From NCBI GenBank assembly GCA_905160935.1, contig CAJHZI010000550.1:420001-484000 (forward strand): a stretch of DNA of 64,000 nt, in the 5' to 3' direction. The notes below the pieces were generated by a model. The model searched no databases and was not told the origin of the DNA. It saw only the letters and a program-made list of their open reading frames with translations. Every line of letters starts with the position of its first letter. Positions within the stretch are counted from its first letter, which is position 1. Both the position numbers and the translations under genes were made by a program. Of the stretch, positions 56,431 through 64,000 are shown in pieces. This DNA comes from Enchytraeus crypticus. Taxonomy: Eukaryota > Annelida > Clitellata > Enchytraeida > Enchytraeidae.

Positions 56431-56989
56431 ATAAAAGAAGAAATATTTTTTTTTGTAAATATGAAAATATTAGTTTTAATTTAATTCAATATTAATGTTA
56501 AGTTTAGAATTTATGTTAATAGCTTATTATAGTATTATGCAACTCTGACTCTGTTCCGTACATTTAATTTTTAGGCCTACGTAAACTTATGTAATTTTTA
56601 GAATTACAGGAATAATTGAAATGTTCAAAGTTTTAAATAAAGATAGATTCCGATTAGGGAGAGGATGTGATCTATAGGGTTATATTAGTTTTAATTTGTA
56701 CTAGAGTTGGTTAATGTAGATTTAGATAGTGTTAGTTACATGGTGAAGTTTGTCTTCAATTTGATGAAATTGTTGTTTCTCCTGGAGAAGTTTCTCTAAT
56801 AAACATGAATTTCTGAGAATAAGCAATTCAAAATCAATTATTCACTATCTATTCAGAAGCGTTGAAGGGATATTTATAGAATTAAAAGTAGTTTATATTT
56901 TGTGGCAAAGAATAGGGTTTACAGCATATAGTTATAGCACTTTATTGCTTGTTTAGCCATCTTTTTGTAATTTAAAACTTTTATATAAT

Positions 56990-57230
56990 TACAAAATAGA
57001 AAATAGTTGGATAGGACACATTCTAAGGGGGTAAAATCTGCTAAAAAGAGGTCATAGAAGGTAGAGTGGAATAAAACGGTAACAGATGCCGGCCAAGATT
57101 AGGAATGTTAGATGACTTAAAGATCCATTCATATGTGGACATGAAGAAGAAAGCGGAACACAAAGAAGAGTGGAGGTGCTATATACCATGGACCGGTCAG
57201 TAATCAGTGCACTAAGAGAGAGATATACAA
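56990..57230 (+). mobile_element. LINE family A, 3' fragment
   Basis: GATAGGACACATTCTAAGGG, AGAAGGTAGAGTGGAATAAA, ATGAAGAAGAAAGCGGAA and CATGGACCGG; it is absent from the matching stretch of the D segment, so it inserted after the duplication or was lost there. Confidence 0.72.
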
Positions 57231-57394
57231 TTGTATATGTTTTAATTAGCTGTAATATTCTTATCTTGTTATATCTACTTCATTTTAAGAGATGAGAAGT
57301 TCACAGAACGTTTGGATAAGGCTGAATTTGAAATAACAATTAGAGGCAGGACTATATACAGTTTATTTAATTGTATCTACCTTTTATTTATCTT

Positions 57395-57935
57395 GTTATT
57401 TTTAGAGGCACTACTTATCATCATTTGTGTTATAGTCTTGCACTGATTTCAATATAATCTTTTCAGAACAATTTATCTTCTTCTGCAGATAGATTGGTTT
57501 ATATAAAGCAAAGCTAAGATTAACGTCAGTTTCCTCACTCGAAAGCAATGTCAGTGATGGGCGAGCCCAGGATATGAACCTCGCACCTACTGATCCACGG
57601 TCAAATATCTTACTTAATCCAGTAAGATTTTTATAATTATTAAAATTGAGGATATTTTTACTGTTTTATTTATGGATTTTTTAGGGACTTTGAAGGTAAA
57701 TTATATGCCTCCACTTTAATTTATTTTTTTAGAGGCACTACTAATCATAATTTGTATAATAGTTTTGTACTGATTTCAATATAATCCTTTCAAAGCCCCT
57801 TATCTTCCTCTGCCTACTGATTGGTTTAAATAATCCAGTAAGATTTTTAGAATTATTAAAATTGAAGTTATTTTTACTATTTTATGTGTGGATATTTTAG
57901 AGACTTCGAAAATAAATTATATATCTCAATCTTGA
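57395..57935. repeat. Local tandem duplication with SINE family 1 in one copy
   Basis: AGAGGCACTACTAATCATAA and CCAGTAAGATTTTTAGAATT type blocks occur twice about 320 bp apart. 57507-57610 is a minus-strand SINE family 1 inserted only in the first copy. Confidence 0.7.
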
Positions 57936-58319
57936 TTGATTTTTACAGTTAGTACTTAGCTAAATTATTGTAGGATTTTAATATTTTTAATTTTTTATTG
58001 TAGGATTTTAATACTTTTCTGTACAAATCAATTTTGGATTTGAAAACAATGGCATATTGAAAGTCTATTCACGATTTTAACTGGTAGTTTTTAATATATC
58101 TAATCAATTTAGCCCCTCTAAATATAGTGAATATAACATATATTTACCTTAATTGGAAAATTCTAAAGATGTGCTAGTATATGTCTATTACATTTTTTTT
58201 CTCTAATTGTAGGTGTGATACATTAGCATCCATATGTGTTTATCATCTAGATTGCCAACTGACTCTTAGAATACTGAAGCAGTAATTTACTTTACTATAT
58301 ATCATAATTGATTGACGTC

Positions 58320-61300
58320 ATGCTGGAACCTGACGTGTCAAGTGTCAGTGCTGTGAGTGGAGATCTGTTGCTGAGAGAGAATATTTTGTCAGGAGGATGC
58401 TCGATTAAATTAGAAGGTAAAATATCTCTAGTACGATATAGGTTGTTTTCGGTTGTGATTTTTCCATCTTAGAACTATAATATCTGATTTTACGAGTGTT
58501 TACCTGACTTTATGAATGTGCTGTGTGTCATGTTTGCTTTGTATGGGCCTTGCTGCCTGATTTCTAATTATAAATAAATAAATAAATAAATATTGTTCAA
58601 TTACAAATCTTCTGTAACAGTTGAACATTATTAAGGTACTAATGTATTTGATTTTTGACTCAAGATGTTGTGCCACATGACGTGATCGGTGGTTTATCGA
58701 TTGATCCAGTTAATGCTCAGTTCTTCGTGAGAAAATAATTTACGAGACAATATATTAACTAAACCAGTACTAGTTTTCATTTCATTGTGAACAGCTGCAG
58801 TTTAAGGTCATACCTGTGCAATGAGAATCTGTACTGGAAGTAATAGATATTTCTCTTAATTTAGAGTAATAGTTGTAAAATTTGTTTAAAGTTGTAAAAT
58901 TTGCTATATATGCTCTTTTACTTAGTAGGAAATAAATTGAAAAATAGCATTTCTATTTCGATGTAGCACCAAAAGGAATTTCTGAAAAATTCTCTGGATA
59001 TTGTTATTTTTTTAAATAAAGTAAATTGCACACGAATCCTTGATGTTAAAGAAAACCCTGATGATAGTAAGGCCAGTGTTCATGAGTATCTTAGTGCCAC
59101 TTTAATAACAAATTTAGTTATTTATTAATATAATCACTTATCTAAATTTAAACTTTATTTCAGTTAATATTGAAATTAAAGTTAAGTGGAGTCAAAATCT
59201 AAATTGAAATAAAATGTTTTACTAACAATATATACTAACTTATGTATAGTTATCCAAGATGGCATACGGAAGACTTTCATAAATTGAACTAGCTTTGCTT
59301 CTTCTTTTCTACTTCTCTCTATCCAATCTGTGGTCTACCTCTCATAAGTAATTATTATAATATAATTACTTGAAAATAATTAAAACAGCAATTGATACAA
59401 GACTGATTTCTATATCATTGTTATTTCTTCATCGTAGACTAATATTATTTCTTCACAACCAGTATGATGAGATATTTTAAATTTAGTATACTGATATTTT
59501 AATAGTACAAAATGTTGCTATATTTCACAGTTGAAACTAAGGGATATCTAATACCAGGACTACGTAACTGCTCGGTTGTACTGAGACGTTTAGATGTGAC
59601 ATCCACTCTGAGATCAGGTTCTTATCACTTCAGAACTGATGTTAAGCTCTTTTAATATTTTGTATTGATTGATTAACAGTATACATGTATATTATTATAT
59701 TTTCATTGGAGAGAGCAAGAGGTGCTCTTCATCTAACAACTGATGTTAATCACTGCATTTACTTAACGTGACTATCTTTTCTTGTAGCTAGTTTCTACCT
59801 AGCTTTTCAAATCCCACTTAGTCACATTATTCTAAAAATAAACAAAACTAAATAATTAGTTTGATTAATCGAAGATGTTGTGAATAATTTTGTTTTCAGT
59901 AGTCTGCACATTGCAAAGTCGTTAGCTTAATTCTTAATTTCTAAATAGTTTAATTCTCAATTTATTCAAACAAAAATTATCCACTGTCAATAACAAAATT
60001 ACATTGAATTGAGTAAATATCCAAGAGCTGAGAGTTTAAAAAAACTCTGCACATAAGTACAACCAAAAAATAACCAGACTAAAATAAAGACAACAACAGA
60101 GATTTATACAATCCCTATTGTCATGTCTACTATCATATTACCATTAATATACCAGAAAAAGTTAACACAATTAAAGTCAATTTAAGAAATTAAGCACCGC
60201 AGGAATAAAGATTTGTGCCGACAAACGTTGTAAGGAACTCCAAAAAATTCTATGCTATTGAAATACTGCATACGTAGTATGATAGTAGCGAAGTCTAGAT
60301 TTGAAAATCGATGTCGAGTCAACATTTTTAATATTATCAGGTACAAAGCACAGTAATTTCGAACTCCTATTTTAAATCATTTGTCACGTAGTGAAGTGAA
60401 GATAAGAATATGAAAATCATAAAATTCCACACTCAACCGCGGATCAGTATGTGTGGGGTTCAAATCCTGGGCTCGCCCGTCACTGACATCGCTTTCGAGT
60501 GAGGAAACAGACGTTAACATCAGCTTTTGCCTTAACTATTATAATAGAAATACTGATTTGAAGTGTTTGAACCCTGATCTTTATGTTATCTGATATTGAT
60601 CTGTTGACGCACACATTCAGGATTAAAGACAATACAAATTTAAATGGTTTCTAAATATGCCTCATCATCATCATTCTCCCTTGAATCCCAGTTTAACTAG
60701 GGTCGGGATACTAATAGACTGTCTCAAATCTTCTCTGTCTTACTTCACACCACCAGCCAATCCCCTATTGGAGACTTTTCCGTTCGTTTAAGTTTTGTGG
60801 CAATTACTGGAGCCTAGGCGCTCACCAACCAAATGCCCTTTCTGACGTTGCTATGGATCTTAGTGCTTTAGTCGCATTCTATGACACGTGCAGTCACCGG
60901 TTGGTCAAATTCTTCAAACCACCCGGACACAACACGTGGAAAATAATTTTACTTATATCTGATTTGAAAATTTTGAAAATCATGTCGGCATATGCCTTGC
61001 ATATGATATGCCGAAAATATTGAAATATTTACGTAATTGTTATGTATCAGGTGTGACAGATTCCAGTAGAAGATCAAGTGAAATAGATCTTGCTCGGCGT
61101 GATAAATGTTCTCAGTGTGAGGAAACTTTCAGTGAAACAGATCAAGTGAAGTCAAGTACACAGTGTAAACACTCGAGTGACCGTCAGTTTCATTGTACTC
61201 AGTGTGATAAAACATTCAGCAGGAAATACTACTTGAAGCAGCACATGCAGCGCATGCACGAGAACAACAGACAGTATTGTTGTACTGTGTGTGATAAATT

Positions 61301-61958
61301 ATACAGTGCCAAATCAGTTCTCACTCAGCATATCAAACATGTGCATGGAGATAAGAAATATAAGTGTAACAAGTGTGATTACAGTTCTAAGTACAGACAT
61401 CGCGTTGATCGTCACATCTCTGCTGTTCATTTAGAGGAGAAACCTCACGAGTGTCCACAGTGTAACTATTGCTGCTCACGGAAGAGTCATCTAACATCTC
61501 ACATACGTTTTGTTCACAATCAAGAAAAGTCTTTTGAATGTTCTTCCTGTGATAAGAAATTTTCAACACGTCAAGTTCTTGATCGTCACTGGAGATCAGT
61601 TCATTGTGGAGAAAAACCTTTTACATGTGATCAGTGTGATTATAAGTGTTCGCAGAAAGGTGTTCTTATACTGCATAAGAGAAGTGTTCATGATGGAATA
61701 CGACGCTTTGGTTGTGCTCAATGTGAAAACCAGAGTTCAACAAAGAGTCACCTCAAGAAACATTGGTTGAGAGTACACTATCAGATAAAAGCTCACTCCT
61801 GTAGTGAGTGTGGTAAATCTTTCTATTCAGCCTCAGATTTGAAGAGGCACCAGGATACTGTACGCCATAGACTTAAACCTTATGTATGTACTGAGTGTAG
61901 TAAATCTTTCAGCTATGCCTCTAATCTTAAAAGGCACGTTAATTCTGCACACAGGTGA
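58320..61958 (+). CDS. C2H2 zinc-finger gene E, three exons, last finger lost
   Basis: Exons 58320-58416, 59531-59617 and 61051-61958 join in phase 1 to 363 residues. Exon 1 starts MLEPDVSSVSAVSGDLLLRE: the paralogues' VKLEPE has become VMLEPD, so the start now sits 10 to 11 residues further in, and the upstream ATG is gone. IKLE remains near the exon end. The middle module is [20 protein letters not shown]. The terminal exon starts GVTDSSRRSSEIDLARRD and has nine intact fingers from about residue 107; finger 8 has an HQDTVRH end (spacing of four). A TGA in the linker after finger 9 and further damage downstream (61955-62045) remove the final finger found in paralogues (remains of SLCYHISAVHH are readable). 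Either a shortened working gene or an early pseudogene. Confidence 0.72.
58495..58592 (+). mobile_element. LINE 3' tail in gene E intron 1
   Basis: GTATGGGCCTTGCTGCCTGA and ATTATAAATAAATAAATAAA, typical of a CR1/jockey end. Confidence 0.4.
59618..60430. other. Gene E intron 2, left part
   Basis: 59700-59760 carries GGAGAGAGCAAG and CTCTTCATCTAACAACTGAT, pieces seen around the middle exons of B and D. Otherwise unrecognised AT-rich sequence. Confidence 0.5.
60433..60530 (+). repeat. SINE family 1, 3' half
   Basis: ACCGCGGATCAGTATGTGTG, GGGTTCAAATCC and CGCTTTCGAGTGAGGAAACA. Confidence 0.78.
60660..60945 (-). repeat. SINE-like family 6, minus strand
   Basis: CATCATCATCATTCTCCCTT GAATCCCAGTTTAACTAGGG to CGGTTGGTCAAATTCTTC; near full length. 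Confidence 0.78.
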
Positions 61959-62192
61959 ATTAAGCCTTATTCGTGTGCTGAATGTGGCATTTGATACTCG
62001 AGCAGAAACAGTCTTTGTTATCACATCTCAGCTGTGCATCATTGAAAGTGATATCACTCTTGTTCTGTGTGAAAGGAATCTTTGAATTGGTACTGGTATC
62101 CCTGAATTTATAAATTAGAAAATTTATAGAAAGTGTATATTATTGTTGTATATTATTGTTGTATATACGTTATGTAGGTAATTATTTCCTGA

Positions 62193-63490
62193 CATCCGTT
62201 CGTCAATTTGGTTTTAAACAAAAAGTGGGATGTAGTAACGCAATTTATTCTTTATGAAAAACTATTGAATATTTCACAACTAAAAGCTCTACTCTAAATA
62301 TTTGTTCGTTAGATGTATCAAAAGCATTTGATAAAATTAATTTCAATATGCTATTCTGCAAATTGATGAACAGAAAATTACCAAGAGTTCTAATTGAACT
62401 ATTGTTAAATTGGTACGGCAAATTAAATTCACATGTTAAGTGGAATGATGCTGTATCAAATAGTTTTATCGTTACTTCGGGAGTAAGACAGGGCGGCATT
62501 TTATCTCCAATATTGTTTTCTGTATGTGTCGATGATGTGCTAGTTAAGCTTGAAAAATCCAAAATTGGTTGTTTCGTATCTTCTCTGTGCTGCAATTCCT
62601 TTATGTATGCGGACGATTTAATATTATTATCATTGACTGTTACAGATTTACAGTCCCTAATTGAAATCAGCACAAATGAATTAACTAGTGTAGGTTTAAG
62701 TGTTAATTGTAGTAAACATTCTGCATTAGAATTGGTCTTAGACGTAATATTAAGCCCATTAATATGATAATTGATAACAAAAGCATAGAGTGGGTTAATG
62801 AAATACGTTATTTGGGATTAGTTTTGGTGTCATCAAAGAGTTTCAAAATTAATATTCAAAATCGTAAACATAAGTTTTTTAGGGCACTTAACGCTATCTT
62901 CAGCAAAATTGGGGGCAACGCTGCAGCTTCTGTAGTAATCTCACTTGTTGAATCATATTGTGTACCTATTTTGCTGTATGGTTCTGAATGTGTAGAATTG
63001 GCAAAGTCTCTGATTCAGAGCCTAGAAAATGCTTATTCTCAATTGTTTAGCAAGTTATTTCGTACATTCGATAAGAAAACAATTAATCAGTGTCAGTTTT
63101 TTTCGGGTCAATTTCCGATTGAACTAAAGATTGCAAATAGAAGATTTAATTTTTTGAGGAAATTGTGTCTTTCTGATACTACTTGTAAATACTTTAATTG
63201 TTTTAATGGAGAGTTGTTGCCATTGATTAATAAATCAGTAATCAACGTAGTTAATAGGCCTAACTGTGCCTTGCCAGGGAGCTTTCAAGTTGAGAGACTT
63301 GACTTTAAGTCGTTATTGCGAAACTATTTTGAACGTTCGCTAGAAATCAAATAATTTTTAGTTATTTATTTTTAGTTTATTGATTGAGTGTATGCTTGCG
63401 TCTATTTTTTTCAGCACTACTCGCGTTTACTTGTATGATTGTATTGTAATTTGTTTCTTGTCTTGCTACCTGTGTGGTGAAATAAAAGCT
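62193..63490 (+). mobile_element. LINE family F, RT region to 3' end
   Basis: Starts near QFGFKQKVGCSNAI, then ICSLDVSKAFDKINFN, SGVRQGGILSPILFSV and the palm motif YADDLILLS, frame 62348-62767. After one shift near 62730 the second frame (62764-63354) continues NEIRYLGLVLVSSKSF, CVPILLYGSECVEL and YSQLFSKLFRTFDKK. The 3' end has GTGAAATAAAAGC and an AT run. One internal stop lies at about 62252. Non-LTR element; clade not settled from sequence alone. Confidence 0.82.
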
Positions 63491-63499
63491 ATATATATA

Positions 63500-64000
63500 T
63501 ATGCTCTTTTAATAGTTTAATGTAACCTTATTATTTAATTTTTTAATATTATATGTTAAAATTAATTTATTGCTAATCAGTTTTGAAATATTTTATTTTT
63601 AATTATATTAATAATTATTAAATATTATTGATAAATTAAGAACTGTATATTAAATATTAATTTTAATAATAATCATTGTTAATTATTAGTTAATATAAAA
63701 TAGTATTATTAATTAATAATATAATTAATTACACTAATCAAAGGTTAATATTAATTAATAATAAATTATTTAATAATTACTCTATAAATATAATATTTAA
63801 TTCATAAGTTAATTACTTGTTAGTAGTCCTTGGCTCGCCTGTCACTGACATAGCTTTCGAGTGTGAAACTGACGTTAACCTTAGCTTAACCAGCTTAATA
63901 ATTAATATTTTATAATTAATTAAATAATTAATTAATTGTGTATTGATTGATAATATAATAATATTTTTTACATTGATTTCCGTCTTCTTCTCTCAATCGT
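63500..64000. repeat. AT-rich end with SINE family 1 fragment
   Basis: TTAATAATTAAT-type sequence with no gene. 63830-63895 (+) is a SINE family 1 tail: CTTGGCTCGCCTGTCACTGA and GACGTTAACCTTAGC. Confidence 0.7.

Noticed and set aside
1-64000. LTR retroelements or other virus-like elements
   Set aside because: No paired long terminal repeats, protease, integrase, capsid or envelope signatures were seen; all reverse transcriptase pieces are of non-LTR type.

Overview
The window reads as nuclear DNA of an invertebrate animal. It has spliced genes with long AT-rich introns, many tRNA- and 5S-derived SINEs, several non-LTR (LINE) lineages, hAT-type miniature transposons and very many micro- and minisatellites. 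I cannot name the species. No LTR or virus-like element and no bacterial feature was seen. Exon models below come from protein similarity, splice-site motifs and phase arithmetic, without transcript data.

Region 1 (1 to about 10.3 kb, + strand): the 3' part of a TTC14 orthologue (TPR protein with an RS-rich tail), eight exons, 5' end outside the window. Its introns are mostly simple repeats. Before at least four exons, the intron end plus the first part of the exon has been copied upstream, in some cases in frame. This is the most unusual structure in the window.

Region 2 (10.3 to 15.9 kb): a repeat-filled gap with a CCAAT-containing minisatellite, SINEs of several families and a LINE inserted into an older copy of its own family.

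Region 3 (15.9 to 62 kb): a cluster of five paralogous C2H2 zinc-finger genes, called A to E here. A is on the minus strand (15952-21034); B (26252-33368), C (36787-41420), D (48981-53940, a pseudogene) and E (58320-61958) are on the plus strand. All share one plan: a short acidic N-terminal exon, a middle exon of exactly 87 nt with a conserved peptide around LRNCSV and DVT, and one long terminal exon with 9 to 12 fingers. All introns are phase 1, so exons can be duplicated or skipped without breaking frame; B has a duplicated N-terminal exon. In C the donor of the middle exon is repeated seven times in a 30-bp in-frame minisatellite. D and E come from one recent segmental duplication.

Region 4 (62 to 64 kb): a nearly complete LINE reverse-transcriptase region followed by very AT-rich DNA with a SINE fragment.

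The zinc-finger proteins are presumably nuclear DNA-binding regulators, and several carry sumoylation-type motifs (IKLE, VKLE, IKSE) in the acidic part. TTC14 is an unrelated neighbour.
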